In this document: positions 9,696 to 18,987 of the stretch, piece by piece
Position numbering within the stretch: the stretch's first letter is position 1
Layout of the letters: each line of letters starts with the position of its first letter
DNA from: Emcibacter sp.
Lineage (GTDB): Bacteria; Pseudomonadota; Alphaproteobacteria; Sphingomonadales; Emcibacteraceae
Assembly: GCA_021741205.1 (NCBI GenBank)
Contig: JAIOYI010000009.1
Location: 1 to 64,000 of the forward strand
Length of the DNA stretch: 64,000 nt
Direction: 5' to 3'
Made by a program: the position numbers and the translations under genes
Notes under the pieces: model-generated
The model's database searches: none
Seen by the model: only the letters and a program-made list of their open reading frames with translations
Told to the model about the DNA's origin: nothing

Positions 9696-10618
9696 TGGTT
9701 CTCTCCTTTTGGTCTGACCCCAAGGAAATGGCATATGCTTGTGGTGAGTTCCGATCTGTTTAACGTGTAAAAATGAAAATTTTTCACCCCGCCCTGATAA
9801 AGCCGCATACAAAGTTCAGAGGCAACAGTCGCCGCCACATGACGTCTTATTTCTGGACGCAGGTCAAGCCCCGCAAATAAATTTTCAAGCCATTTGGGGA
9901 TGCTTGTTCCGCAGCGAGCCGAAAAATTGCGCGCCTGAGAAAAATTAGTAACAGGCATGATCCCTGGAATAACGGGTACAGTAATGCCTGCGGCAAGCAC
10001 TTTATCCATAAAACGAAAATACATATCCACGTCAAAGAAATACTGAGTGATGGCCTGACTTGCTCCACCATCAATTTTGCGTTTTAGATTATCTATATCT
10101 GTCTTCTGGTTTTCGGAATCAGGATGACATTCGGGATAAGCCGCAACCGACAGATTAAAATCACCAATTTTTTTAAGCCCCGCCACAAGATCGGCCGCAT
10201 TATGATAACCCTCTGGATGAGGCGCATAAGCCGCCCCCGCCTCTGGCATATCCCCCCGAAGCGCCACAATATGACGAACCCCCATATCCCAATATTCCCG
10301 TGCGATGTCATCAATCTCACCTCGTGTTGCCGCAACACAGGTCAAATGAGCCGCTGGCACAAGATCTGTTTCCTTTAAGATACGGGAAATCGTAGCATGG
10401 GTGCGCTCTCTTGTGCTTCCGCCTGCGCCGTAGGTCACAGAAACCATTTTAGGATGCAAAGGCTCTAATTTACGAATACTTGTCCATAGATTTTCTTCCA
10501 TTTTTTCATCTTTTGGCGGAAAAAATTCAAAAGAAACATCAATATCCTTTGCCTGCTCAGCAAAAAGACTTGGGTATAACAAGTTTTCATTGGTTAAATT
10601 CGTCACAATAACTCTCAA
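9692..10618 (-). CDS. metF: 5,10-methylenetetrahydrofolate reductase
   Basis: 308-residue FAD enzyme that reduces methylene-THF to methyl-THF, the methyl donor for MetH. Family motifs: [13 protein letters not shown] near the N-terminus, [19 protein letters not shown], a VALRGD motif, and [16 protein letters not shown]. coli MetF is about 296 residues. Its stop overlaps the start of the homocysteine domain gene by four bases. It lies 15 bases downstream of the ArsR-methyltransferase gene, making a four-gene methionine operon on the minus strand. Confidence 0.95.
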   Translation of the reverse strand: MRVIVTNLTNENLLYPSLFAEQAKDIDVSFEFFPPKDEKMEENLWTSIRKLEPLHPKMVSVTYGAGGSTRERTHATISRILKETDLVPAAHLTCVAATRGEIDDIAREYWDMGVRHIVALRGDMPEAGAAYAPHPEGYHNAADLVAGLKKIGDFNLSVAAYPECHPDSENQKTDIDNLKRKIDGGASQAITQYFFDVDMYFRFMDKVLAAGITVPVIPGIMPVTNFSQARNFSARCGTSIPKWLENLFAGLDLRPEIRRHVAATVASELCMRLYQGGVKNFHFYTLNRSELTTSICHFLGVRPKGENQ

Positions 10619-10633
10619 TTTCTATGTTTATGA

Positions 10634-11584
10634 TTAAACTTTATGGGCAACCCAAATAGACAGGTCAATTTTCGTACCCTTCAAATGGATCACGGGTTTG
10701 GTCTGAAGGCCAACATTTTCAAGCCACATATTCACTTCCTCATCCTTAAAACCAAGACGACGATGAGCCTGCTCATCCCGCAAATATTCCAAAGTATGAG
10801 GGGCAAAGTCCACAACAATCACCCGACCATCTTTTCTCAAAAGTCGGCTTGTTTCCCGTAAAGCAGAACTTGGATCATCGGCAAAATGCAGCACTTGATG
10901 GATGAGAATAAGATCCATAGAACCGTTTGCCAAGGCAAGATCATACATATCACCCTGACGCACCTGACAATGATGTAAATTTTGTTTTTCCAGATTAACC
11001 CGGGCGATAGCCAACATTTCCCGACTAAGGTCAATACCGGTACCTCGCCCTATACGATTTGCAAAAACCTCTAATATACGTCCCGTCCCCGTGCCCACAT
11101 CCAAAAAGTCATTGATTTTCATATCGGACGTTACATTAAGCAGGATATTCTCCACATCATTTTCCGAAACATAAAGTGATCTTATCTTGTCCCAATTTTC
11201 TGCATTCTCGCTAAAATAGCGACTAGCCTTACCCTGTCTTTCTTGTTTTATTTCGGCAAGTCTTTCGGCATCATGTTGCAAAATTTGTTCTGAAAATGGG
11301 ATAAATTTCATAATAGACCGAGCCAAATCCCCTTCTGGTCCCACTTCGGCAAGACGATAAAAAATCCATGTTCCCTCACGGTAACGCTCCAAAAGTCCAG
11401 CCTCACATAACAGTCTTAAATGACGGGAGACGCGCGGCTGGCTTTGTCGTAAAATTGTTACAAGTTCCGTGACCGTCAATTCGCCAGTTTGAAATAAGGC
11501 CAATATACGTAATCGTGTTTCTTCCCCCACCGCCTTCAGTGCATTCAATATTTTATCAAATCCTATTTCTTTATCAATCGTCAC
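10634..11584 (-). CDS. ArsR-type repressor fused to a SAM-dependent methyltransferase domain (SahR-like)
   Basis: 316 residues. An N-terminal winged helix (~1-95) has ETRLRILALFQTGELTVTELV, SQPRVSRHLRLLCEAGLLERYREG. The C-terminal part (~140-316) is a class I methyltransferase fold with FLDVGTGTGRILEVF, GIDLSREMLAIA and ILIHQVLHFADDP. Such fusions head methionine-cycle operons in alphaproteobacteria; the related SahR regulators sense S-adenosylhomocysteine. Here the methyltransferase-like domain most likely serves as the SAM/SAH sensor, though residual enzymatic activity cannot be excluded. First gene of the metF-metH operon and preceded by a perfect palindrome suited to a dimeric regulator. 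Confidence 0.85.
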   Translation of the reverse strand: MTIDKEIGFDKILNALKAVGEETRLRILALFQTGELTVTELVTILRQSQPRVSRHLRLLCEAGLLERYREGTWIFYRLAEVGPEGDLARSIMKFIPFSEQILQHDAERLAEIKQERQGKASRYFSENAENWDKIRSLYVSENDVENILLNVTSDMKINDFLDVGTGTGRILEVFANRIGRGTGIDLSREMLAIARVNLEKQNLHHCQVRQGDMYDLALANGSMDLILIHQVLHFADDPSSALRETSRLLRKDGRVIVVDFAPHTLEYLRDEQAHRRLGFKDEEVNMWLENVGLQTKPVIHLKGTKIDLSIWVAHKV

Positions 11585-11611
11585 TGAATATCTCCAAATA
11601 TCACTAAGTTA

Positions 11612-11633
11612 TATATAAAGATATCTTTATATA
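11612..11633. promoter_or_regulatory. 22-bp perfect palindrome, likely operator of the ArsR-methyltransferase regulator
   Basis: Half-site TATATAAAGAT followed by its exact reverse complement, centred between 11622 and 11623. It lies 28 bases upstream of the regulator start and 112 bases before mlaA in the divergent intergenic region. A perfect dyad of this length in the promoter region of an autoregulated ArsR-type gene is a natural operator. Binding by this protein is inferred. Confidence 0.7.
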
Positions 11634-11745
11634 AAGTAAAGAAATGAAATTAACGAAAATGTTATTTTTTGGGGATAAGCTATCTTGCAAATGATTGGTA
11701 TGTACTTTACAACTTCGATAATATTAATATTCAGAAAGAGTATGA

Positions 11746-12570
11746 ATGCTATATTTTCATGAATCAATTGGCTTTTTGCCGGGGAAAATCGTATTTTTTT
11801 TACGGCATTTCTCTTTGATTCTGCTCTCTATGGCACTGCTCTTAACCACGGGCTGTGCAAAACGGCCGCCTAATGGTGATCTTCAAGCCATAGAGCAATA
11901 TGAAAATGATAATGATCCGTTAGAGCCAATGAACCGTGCGATTTTTTCTTTTAATGAGGGATTTGATCGAACTATTCTGGAACCTGCCGCCCGCTTTTAC
12001 CGTCAATTTGGCCCGCCCGATATTCGAAAAGGCGTTTCAAATTTTGTCAATAACTGGCGAGAACCCCTAACCTTTGTCAATGATATTTTACAAGCCAAAC
12101 CTGGACGGGCCTTTTCCAGCATGTCCCGTTTTGTTATTAATTCTACCTTTGGCTTGCTTGGCATCCTAGATACAGCCACCTATTGGGGGATAGAACATCA
12201 CAGCGAAGATTTCGGCGAAACATTTGCTGTATGGGGTATTGGAGAGGGGCCTTATCTGATGCTCCCAATCCTTGGACCATCGAACGTACGCGATTTTACA
12301 GGCTTCATGACTGAGTTTTTCTATGATCCTGTGAGCCTGTGGCTTGACCATAAGGGGTGGACCTATGTACGCTATGGCCGCCTTGCTCTGCGGGGACTTA
12401 TTTACCGAGAAGAAAACCTAGAGACCCTAGATGATCTTGGTAAATCTTCAACAGATTTTTATGCCACAATTCGTAGTGCCTATCGCCAAAACAGAAATTA
12501 TGACATCAATAATGGTGTCCTTGATACAACAGCAGATGATGATTTATTTGACGAAGCCGATCAAGAATAA
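11746..12570 (+). CDS. mlaA: MlaA (VacJ) family outer-membrane lipoprotein
   Basis: 274 residues. A signal segment ends in the lipobox LTTGC (~residues 37-41), then comes the MlaA core: NDPLEPMNRAIFSFNEGFD, FVNNWREPLTFVNDILQ, SRFVINSTFGLLGILD, DFGETFAVWGIGEGPYLMLPILGPSNVRD. MlaA takes misplaced phospholipids out of the outer leaflet and passes them to MlaC for return to the inner membrane. The Mla partners are not in the window. The signal region is somewhat long; a start further downstream (the MALLLTTGC methionine) would leave too short a signal peptide. Ends in a strong terminator. Confidence 0.93.
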   Translation: MLYFHESIGFLPGKIVFFLRHFSLILLSMALLLTTGCAKRPPNGDLQAIEQYENDNDPLEPMNRAIFSFNEGFDRTILEPAARFYRQFGPPDIRKGVSNFVNNWREPLTFVNDILQAKPGRAFSSMSRFVINSTFGLLGILDTATYWGIEHHSEDFGETFAVWGIGEGPYLMLPILGPSNVRDFTGFMTEFFYDPVSLWLDHKGWTYVRYGRLALRGLIYREENLETLDDLGKSSTDFYATIRSAYRQNRNYDINNGVLDTTADDDLFDEADQE

Positions 12571-12571
12571 C

Positions 12572-12602
12572 AAAAGGTCAGGAGCGGAACCCCTGACCTT
12601 TT
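12572..12602. terminator. Bidirectional intrinsic terminator between mlaA and ettA
   Basis: An 11-bp stem (AAAAGGTCAGG with CCTGACCTTTT) and a 9-base loop, with the A/T ends serving as U-tract on either strand. It sits directly between two converging genes. Confidence 0.85.
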
Positions 12603-12609
12603 TATGATC

Positions 12610-14289
12610 TTATCTCGTCAATTTTTTATATTGTAATTTATGAGGTCTATCGGCAGCAGCTCCCATTCTTCTATGACGGTCTTTATCATAATCCTCATAA
12701 TTACCTTCAAACCAGACCACTTCTGAATTGCCCTCAAAGGCCATAATATGAGTGGCAATACGATTTAAGAACCAGCGATCATGGGAGATAATAACGGCAC
12801 AGCCCGCAAAATCTTCTAGAGCGGCCTCAAGGGCACTCAATGTTTCCACGTCAAGATCATTGGTTGGTTCATCGAGCAAAAGCACGTTTGCAGGGGTGCG
12901 CAGCATTTTTGCCAAATGCACCCGATTACGCTCACCGCCTGATAACTGGCCTAATTTTTTCTGCTGATCCGTTCCTTTGAAGTTAAAATTCCCCACATAA
13001 GCCCGTGTTGCCACGTCCCGACCATTAAAATCAAACACATCCAGACCATCTGAGATTTCTTGCCATACGGTTTTATTATCGTCCAAATCATCACGGCTTT
13101 GATCCACATAACCAAGAAGTACTGTCTCTCCGACCTTTAATGTTCCAGAATCTGGTTTTTCAGTGCCCACAATCATTTTAAATAGGGTGGTCTTACCCGC
13201 ACCGTTGGCACCGATAATCCCAACAATACCTCCAGGTGGCAACTTAAAATTCAAACCATCAATCAGCAAACGATCGCCAAAGCCCTTGGTCAGATTTTCA
13301 GCATCAATAACCACGTTGCCCAAGCGAGGGCCCACGGGGATCTGAATTTGGGCATCCGCATGGCGACCCTCTTGGGCAGCAGCAAGCAGGTCATCATAGG
13401 CACTGATACGCGCCTTGCTTTTGGCCTGACGAGCCTTTGGCGACTGTCTTATCCAATCGAGTTCCCGTTTCATGGTTTTCTTGCGGGAAGCTTCGATTTT
13501 TTCTTCTCGGGCAAGGCGTTTTTCTTTTTGTTCTAGCCAGTCCGAATAATGCCCTTGGTAAGGAATGGCATGTCCACGATCTATTTCTAGAACCCAATTC
13601 ACCACATTATCAAGAAAGTAACGGTCATGGGTCACCAGAATAACGGTACCTTTATATTCCTTTAAATGATTTTCAAGCCATGCCACAGATTCTGCATCCA
13701 AATGGTTGGTTGGCTCATCAAGCAACAATATTTCAGGCTTTGACAAAAGCAAACGACAAAGCGCCACCCGCCGTCTTTCACCGCCCGATAATACGGTTAC
13801 GTCTGATTCCTTTGGTGGACAACGCAGGGCTTCCATGGCAAGCTCTACACGGCTGTCCAAATCCCAAGCATCAGCTGCATCAATCTGTTCCTGTAACTCA
13901 CCCTGTTTTGCAATCAGATCATTCATCTCATCGTCACTCATGGGTTCGCCAAATTTCAGGCTTATTTCATTGAATTCATCAACGATAGCCTTCAAATTGC
14001 CAAGGCCTTCCATGACATTTTCAAAAACATTTTTCTTAGAGTTAAGATGGGGTTCCTGCTCAAGATATCCCACATTTATACCCTCAGCAGCCCAAGCTTC
14101 GCCCTGAAATTCCGTGTCTTGACCCGCAATGATGCGCATCAGGGTGGATTTTCCCGCCCCATTCACACCGATCACGGCTATTTTTGCATCGGGCAGAAAG
14201 GAAAGTGTTATATCCTTCAAGGTTGGCTTTGCACCGGGATAGGTCTTGGACAGACCCTTCATCACATAACTATATTGATAAGACGCCAT
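12610..14289 (-). CDS. ettA: Energy-dependent translational throttle EttA (ABC-F ATPase)
   Basis: 559 residues with two ABC ATPase domains and no membrane part. Walker A motifs GVNGAGKS (~41-48) and GANGAGKT (~350), signatures LSGGERRRVALC and LSGGERNRVHLAKML, and Walker B LLLDEPTNHLD and LLLDEPTNDLD. ABC-F proteins of this type bind the ribosomal E site and gate the first steps of elongation according to the ATP/ADP level. Length and the basic linker (KKTMKRELDWIRQSPKARQ) fit EttA. The open frame begins at 14298, but MASYQYSYVM at 14289 matches the family start (MAxxxYxM). Confidence 0.94.
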   Translation of the reverse strand: MASYQYSYVMKGLSKTYPGAKPTLKDITLSFLPDAKIAVIGVNGAGKSTLMRIIAGQDTEFQGEAWAAEGINVGYLEQEPHLNSKKNVFENVMEGLGNLKAIVDEFNEISLKFGEPMSDDEMNDLIAKQGELQEQIDAADAWDLDSRVELAMEALRCPPKESDVTVLSGGERRRVALCRLLLSKPEILLLDEPTNHLDAESVAWLENHLKEYKGTVILVTHDRYFLDNVVNWVLEIDRGHAIPYQGHYSDWLEQKEKRLAREEKIEASRKKTMKRELDWIRQSPKARQAKSKARISAYDDLLAAAQEGRHADAQIQIPVGPRLGNVVIDAENLTKGFGDRLLIDGLNFKLPPGGIVGIIGANGAGKTTLFKMIVGTEKPDSGTLKVGETVLLGYVDQSRDDLDDNKTVWQEISDGLDVFDFNGRDVATRAYVGNFNFKGTDQQKKLGQLSGGERNRVHLAKMLRTPANVLLLDEPTNDLDVETLSALEAALEDFAGCAVIISHDRWFLNRIATHIMAFEGNSEVVWFEGNYEDYDKDRHRRMGAAADRPHKLQYKKLTR

Positions 14290-14343
14290 TTGTTGCACTT
14301 CACATTAATATTGGTTGATAAATACGCCCCTTATTACTCAATC

Positions 14344-14820
14344 CTAGAGCATAGTGCAACGGGCAAAAACATTTGTGACAATCTGTTCTAGATATTCTTG
14401 GTCAATTTCATCAAAATTAGCCTCTTTTGTGCTATCCACATCAAGAACGGCGATTAATTCTTTCGCCCGATTAAAAACAGGTACCACAATTTCCGACAAG
14501 CTTCTGCTATCGCAGGCAATGTGACCTGCAAAGTCATGAACATTATCCACAAGCTGTGTCTGACCCGATGCCGCCGCCACCCCACAAACCCCGCGCCCAA
14601 AGGCAATACGCAAACAACCGAGTGATCCCTGATAAGGGCCAATCACAAGTTCGTTCGGTTTCTTATCATCCACCAGATAAAACCCCGTCCAAAAAAAATC
14701 TGGAAAAGCCTCGGACAAGAGACAGGATACCGTTGCCATACAGGCAATAATATTATTCTCATCCTCGGTTACGGCCTTAATTTGTTCTGCAACACTTCTA
14801 TAGCTTTGTTTTTTATCCAT
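14344..14820 (-). CDS. msrC: Free methionine-(R)-sulfoxide reductase (GAF-domain fRMsr)
   Basis: 158 residues, a single GAF domain. Three cysteines at 69 (GSLGCLRI), 79 (GRGVCGVAA) and 103 (HIACDSRS) are spaced 10 and 24 apart, exactly as in the E. coli enzyme, where they bind the substrate and form the catalytic disulphide. FWTGFYLVD and SEIVVPVF are typical. Repairs oxidised free methionine. The frame opens at 14835, but an AGGA site overlaps that start and is well spaced from ATG at 14820 (MDKKQS), with 14823 as alternative. Confidence 0.92.
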   Translation of the reverse strand: MDKKQSYRSVAEQIKAVTEDENNIIACMATVSCLLSEAFPDFFWTGFYLVDDKKPNELVIGPYQGSLGCLRIAFGRGVCGVAAASGQTQLVDNVHDFAGHIACDSRSLSEIVVPVFNRAKELIAVLDVDSTKEANFDEIDQEYLEQIVTNVFARCTML

Positions 14821-14889
14821 CATATTTCCTATCATAAGAGATTTTCTTCTTCATAAGAAATAAAATAATAAAATGATATTCGAAAATAA

Positions 14890-16608
14890 TTAACTGTTGC
14901 CTTGTCCCATATAACGCTCTCGTTTTTTTTCTTTTAAAAGATGAAGATCAACCATCACCATACCATCAATAGCATCAGAAAATTCAGGATCTATCCCAAA
15001 ATCAAAAAACTGTGTCCCCCCCATCTCCGTCAATTCCGTATATTGTTTATAGAGTGTTGGAACCGCAACACCCATATTGGCCAGCAGTTCTTTTAGACGC
15101 CTAAAATCTTGAACATAATCCGTACCGCTAAAAGTTTGCGCTAAATCTTCTATGGATTTCTGTTTAAAATGATACGGATGACGCGAGGCTACTATCCCGT
15201 TCTGTCTCTGAAAATATAGACGATAAAAATAAACCATCAGATCTTGAGCTGACTTTGGCATCTGATTTGAAATACTGACCGCCCCAAATAAATAGCGGTA
15301 ATTTGGATGCTTTTTTAAAAAAGCTCCCATACCAATCCAAAGATATTCAAGACTCCGCTTGCCCCAATATTTTGGCTGAACAAAACTACGGCCAAGTTCC
15401 AAACCTTCTGTCAAATAAGGATTCATCTCATGACCTAATTCAAAAAGTCGATGGGTATAGAGTGCATCGCGTCCATTTTCATTGATCAATTTATTGGTAT
15501 CACAAAAACGATAAGCTCCTGCGATCTCCATATCTTGAGGATCCCACAATACCAGATGATAATAATCCCCATCATAAGAATCCGTATCGCGCATCTTGCC
15601 TGTTCCCTCACCAACGGCCCTGAAGGTTTCTTCTCGCAATCGACCAATTTCACGAAGCAACGCCGTATCGTCGATATTTTTTGCAAGATAAATGACCTTA
15701 CCGTCGGGACTTTCCCCAAGAATTTCTTGGCTTGCTAAGTCTCTAAACACATCCTGTGTACGCTCTGGTTGTGCAACAGAGGTATATGTTCGAAACAATC
15801 CTTTCCTTCCTTGGCCCAGCCGTTCCACATGGGAGCGAAATAATTTTGCAACGACCCCATCCTTCGCCGCTGTTTCTGTCAAAGTCGTATAATCAACAAG
15901 CTCGCCGACTTTGATCGGAATTCTTTTCTTAGCCTGACCAAACATTTCTCGCACCAGCATTGCGCTAGACAACCGTTTAAAAACAAGAGAGATAAGATAA
16001 AAGGATAATGAATTTCTTGCATGAACATATACGGGTAAGACGGGTGAATGGGTAAGACGTGCAATTTTCACAAAACCTTTCCGCCATTTGCCGTCACTAA
16101 TCCCTCGAAGGCTCATGCGTGACACTTCCCCTGCGGGAAAAATAATAACCGCACCATCATTATTTAAATAATCACTTATGGCAGTAATTTGATGACGGGT
16201 TGTGGAGTTTTTCATATTATCCACAGGAAAGATTAAATTTTTTATGGGTTTAATGGCACGAAGATGTTCATTAGAAACAATTTTAACATCACGACGCACG
16301 TGGGAAATCAGCCTCAACAAGGCAAGACCGTCCAAAGAACCAATAGGATGATTGGCAACAATAATCACCCGCCCCTTTGCCGGTATTCTTGCCCTTTCTT
16401 GTTCTGCAATCGTGACATCAAAATCAAAATAATCCATCACAAGATCAATAAAATCTAACCCCTGCGCATAAGGGTATTTTTGTGAAAAATCATAAAAATC
16501 CTTTTCGCGCACCATAAAGCGTGCTATCCGACAAGCAATTTTAAAAAGCATGTCCTTCTTTTCCAAAAAGGGGAAATGGTTTCGAATAATATTTTCTGCA
16601 GAAATCAC
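14890..16608 (-). CDS. olsF: OlsF-like bifunctional acyltransferase (ornithine/amino-acid lipid synthesis)
   Basis: 572 residues with two acyltransferase modules. The N-terminal half (~70-270) is PlsC-like: VANHPIGSLDG (His87, Asp93), FPAGEVSRM, GFVKIARLTHSPVLPVYV. The C-terminal half (~290-545) resembles OlsB, a GNAT-type N-acyltransferase: LREIGRLREETFRAVGEG, DYYHLVLWD, ELGRSFVQPKYWGKRSLEYLW, FGAVSISN. This order is that of OlsF, which makes ornithine lipid in one protein: the C-terminal part N-acylates ornithine and the N-terminal part adds the second fatty acid. The amino-acid head group cannot be read from sequence; glycine or other aminolipids are possible. Membrane-associated, not secreted. 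Confidence 0.75.
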   Translation of the reverse strand: MISAENIIRNHFPFLEKKDMLFKIACRIARFMVREKDFYDFSQKYPYAQGLDFIDLVMDYFDFDVTIAEQERARIPAKGRVIIVANHPIGSLDGLALLRLISHVRRDVKIVSNEHLRAIKPIKNLIFPVDNMKNSTTRHQITAISDYLNNDGAVIIFPAGEVSRMSLRGISDGKWRKGFVKIARLTHSPVLPVYVHARNSLSFYLISLVFKRLSSAMLVREMFGQAKKRIPIKVGELVDYTTLTETAAKDGVVAKLFRSHVERLGQGRKGLFRTYTSVAQPERTQDVFRDLASQEILGESPDGKVIYLAKNIDDTALLREIGRLREETFRAVGEGTGKMRDTDSYDGDYYHLVLWDPQDMEIAGAYRFCDTNKLINENGRDALYTHRLFELGHEMNPYLTEGLELGRSFVQPKYWGKRSLEYLWIGMGAFLKKHPNYRYLFGAVSISNQMPKSAQDLMVYFYRLYFQRQNGIVASRHPYHFKQKSIEDLAQTFSGTDYVQDFRRLKELLANMGVAVPTLYKQYTELTEMGGTQFFDFGIDPEFSDAIDGMVMVDLHLLKEKKRERYMGQGNS

Positions 16609-16817
16609 AATTTATCTCATATGTTATAGTTCTTCCATGATTTACTATAGAAAAAATTTGTGACAATTAGGCGTCTTGGTGTTTATCTTTATGTGACATA
16701 TTTATGATATTTTTATGACGGGCCTTTATCCATGATGACGAATTCATTGTGAATTATGTTTTATTAAGATCAAAGGTTTGCTAGCTTGATAACCAATAAA
16801 AAAAGGGAAGTTTCATT

Positions 16818-17183
16818 ATGGTTTCAAAACAAGAAAATGCCACAGCCTACTGGCAGGAAAATATCCGTCTGATGTTGGTGTTGCTCGCCGTCTGGTTCAT
16901 TGCCTCCTTTGGCATGGGGATAATATTTGCCGATGAGCTGAATGAATTTCGTTTTTTCGGGTTTAAATTTGGTTTTTGGATGGCACAACAAGGCTCCATT
17001 TATGTTTTTGTCGCTCTGATTTTTATCTATGTTTATCAGATGAACAAACTTGACCGTAAATACGGCGTTGATGAGGATGCGGATAATTATGTGGAGGATG
17101 AGGACTATTATCACCATGATGAAAGCTTCATCGAAAGCATTTCCGAGCCAAATAAAAAACATAACAATAAGGCGGATAAATAA
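16818..17183 (+). CDS. DUF4212 small subunit of sodium:solute symporter
   Basis: 121 residues with two transmembrane helices (LMLVLLAVWFIASFGMGIIF and FVALIFIYVYQM) and the DUF4212 features YWQENIRL, FGFKFGFWMAQQGS and LDRKYGVDED. These small proteins are always paired with an ActP-like SSS-family transporter and are taken as its accessory subunit. The C-terminal tail is rich in Asp, Glu and His. A GGGAAG ribosome site precedes the ATG, and the symporter gene begins 2 bases after its stop. Confidence 0.92.
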   Translation: MVSKQENATAYWQENIRLMLVLLAVWFIASFGMGIIFADELNEFRFFGFKFGFWMAQQGSIYVFVALIFIYVYQMNKLDRKYGVDEDADNYVEDEDYYHHDESFIESISEPNKKHNNKADK

Positions 17184-17185
17184 TC

Positions 17186-18970
17186 ATGGATGTTCAAAGC
17201 TTAACCTATATCATCGTAGGGCTTACCTTTGCCCTTTATATCGGAATTGCTCTTTGGTCAAGGGCGGGTTCCACCGATGAGTTTTATGTGGCGGGTGGCA
17301 ATATCCACCCTCTTGCCAATGGTATGGCGACTGCGGCCGATTGGATGTCGGCGGCTTCCTTTATCTCTATGGCTGGGCTTATTTCCTTTATGGGTCGTGA
17401 CGGCAGCATGTATTTGATGGGCTGGACAGGGGGCTATGTCTTGCTGGCACTTCTGCTTGCCCCTTACCTTCGTAAATTCGGAAAATTCACGGTACCGGAC
17501 TTTGTGGGAGATCGATATTATTCCGATACGGCACGGCTTGTGGCGGTGATTTGCGCTATATTTGTCTCCTTTACCTATGTGGCAGGTCAAATGCGCGGCG
17601 TGGGCATAGTTTTTTCTCGATTTTTGGAAGTGGATATTGAAACGGGTGTTTTGATTGGCATGACAATCGTCTTTTTCTATGCTGTTCTTGGTGGTATGAA
17701 GGGCATCACCTATACCCAAGTTGCTCAATTTTGCGTGCTTATTTTTGCCTTTATGGTGCCCGCAATTTTTCTGTCCATTATGATGACAGGAAACCCAATT
17801 CCGCAACTGGGCTTTGGCAGTATGTTAAACGATGGTTCGGGTGTTTATTTGTTGGATAAGCTTGATGGCCTTAGTCAGGAACTGGGCTTTAACACCTATA
17901 CAAATGGGGTCAAATCAACCATTGATGTTTTTTGCATCACAGCCGCCCTCATGGTGGGAACGGCGGGATTGCCCCATGTGATTATTCGTTTTTTTACCGT
18001 GCCAAAAGTACGGGACGCCCGCATTTCTGCAGGCTATGCCCTTGTTTTGATTGCAATTCTCTATACCACAGCCCCTGCCATTGCCTCCTTTGCGCGGCTT
18101 AACCTGATTAATACGGTCAGCAATGCAGACTATAGCACGACCCCCGCATGGTTTAAAAATTGGGAAAACAGCAGCCTTATTGGTTGGGTTGACAAAAATA
18201 AGGACGGTAAAATTCAGTATGTTGCGGGCAATGCCTTTGACGGAAAACCTGATTTTTCTGAAAATCGTGGCGGTCACGGCGAACGACTGTTAAAAAACGT
18301 CCCCACAGCGGGCATGAATGAACTTTATATTGATAAGGATATTATTGTGCTGGCCAATCCCGAAATTGGCGGGCTGCCCAATTGGGTGATTGCCTTGGTG
18401 GCCGCAGGGGGACTTGCCGCCGCCCTCTCCACCGCGGCGGGTTTATTGCTTGTGATATCAACCTCTATTTCCCATGATTTGTTCAAGAAAATTCTTTTGC
18501 CCAATATCACCGATAAACAGGAATTGATGTTTGCCCGTATGGCAGCAACCATTGCGGTTGCCATTGCGGGCTATTTCGGCATAAATCCGCCGGGTTTTGT
18601 TGCCCAAGTGGTGGCCTTTGCCTTTGGTCTTGCGGCCTCGTCCTTTTTCCCTGTAATTATCATGGGCATATTTTCCAAACGGATGAATAAGGAAGGTGCG
18701 ATTTCAGGCATGGTAACGGGTCTTGCCTTTACGTCCATCTATATCATCTATTTCAAATTCATTAATCCCGCCGCCAATGTGGCGGATAATTGGTTGTTTG
18801 GCATATCACCCGAAGGCATTGGAACCTTAGGGATGGCGCTCAATTTCATGGTGGCTTATGGGGTGAGCCGTATCACCGTAGCCCCCCCACAAGAGGTTCA
18901 AGACATGGTCGAAAGCATCCGCATCCCCAAGGGCGCCGGTGCTGCTTATCACCATCATAAAGCGCATTGA
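17186..18970 (+). CDS. Sodium:solute symporter, ActP-like (probable acetate/monocarboxylate uptake)
   Basis: 594 residues, multi-spanning SSS-family permease. It starts LTYIIVGLTFALYIGIALWSR and contains VAGGNIHPLANGMATAADWMSAAS, the Na+/substrate motif, and GAAGLPHVIIRFFTVPKVRDAR-like sequence (GTAGLPHVIIRF). A hydrophilic loop (~residues 305-385) includes DKNKDGKIQYV, an EF-hand-like acidic loop. The C-terminus is His-rich (YHHHKAH). Paired with the DUF4212 subunit and facing acs; acetate is therefore the likely substrate, though other carboxylates are possible. Confidence 0.88.
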   Translation: MDVQSLTYIIVGLTFALYIGIALWSRAGSTDEFYVAGGNIHPLANGMATAADWMSAASFISMAGLISFMGRDGSMYLMGWTGGYVLLALLLAPYLRKFGKFTVPDFVGDRYYSDTARLVAVICAIFVSFTYVAGQMRGVGIVFSRFLEVDIETGVLIGMTIVFFYAVLGGMKGITYTQVAQFCVLIFAFMVPAIFLSIMMTGNPIPQLGFGSMLNDGSGVYLLDKLDGLSQELGFNTYTNGVKSTIDVFCITAALMVGTAGLPHVIIRFFTVPKVRDARISAGYALVLIAILYTTAPAIASFARLNLINTVSNADYSTTPAWFKNWENSSLIGWVDKNKDGKIQYVAGNAFDGKPDFSENRGGHGERLLKNVPTAGMNELYIDKDIIVLANPEIGGLPNWVIALVAAGGLAAALSTAAGLLLVISTSISHDLFKKILLPNITDKQELMFARMAATIAVAIAGYFGINPPGFVAQVVAFAFGLAASSFFPVIIMGIFSKRMNKEGAISGMVTGLAFTSIYIIYFKFINPAANVADNWLFGISPEGIGTLGMALNFMVAYGVSRITVAPPQEVQDMVESIRIPKGAGAAYHHHKAH

Positions 18971-18987
18971 TTATATCCTCTATTTAC

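Noticed and set aside
9696..9812. Upstream extension of the homocysteine methyltransferase gene
   Set aside because: Would overlap metF by 121 bases and adds residues not seen in the family; ATGA start at 9695 preferred.
16609..16817. 209-base gap between olsF-like and DUF4212 genes
   Set aside because: Searched for riboswitch, small ORF or RNA gene; only A/T-rich DNA with no clear -35/-10 pair seen.
17258..17806. 182-codon frame on minus inside the symporter gene
   Set aside because: Fully opposite to a clear SSS transporter; low-complexity His/Lys-rich product.
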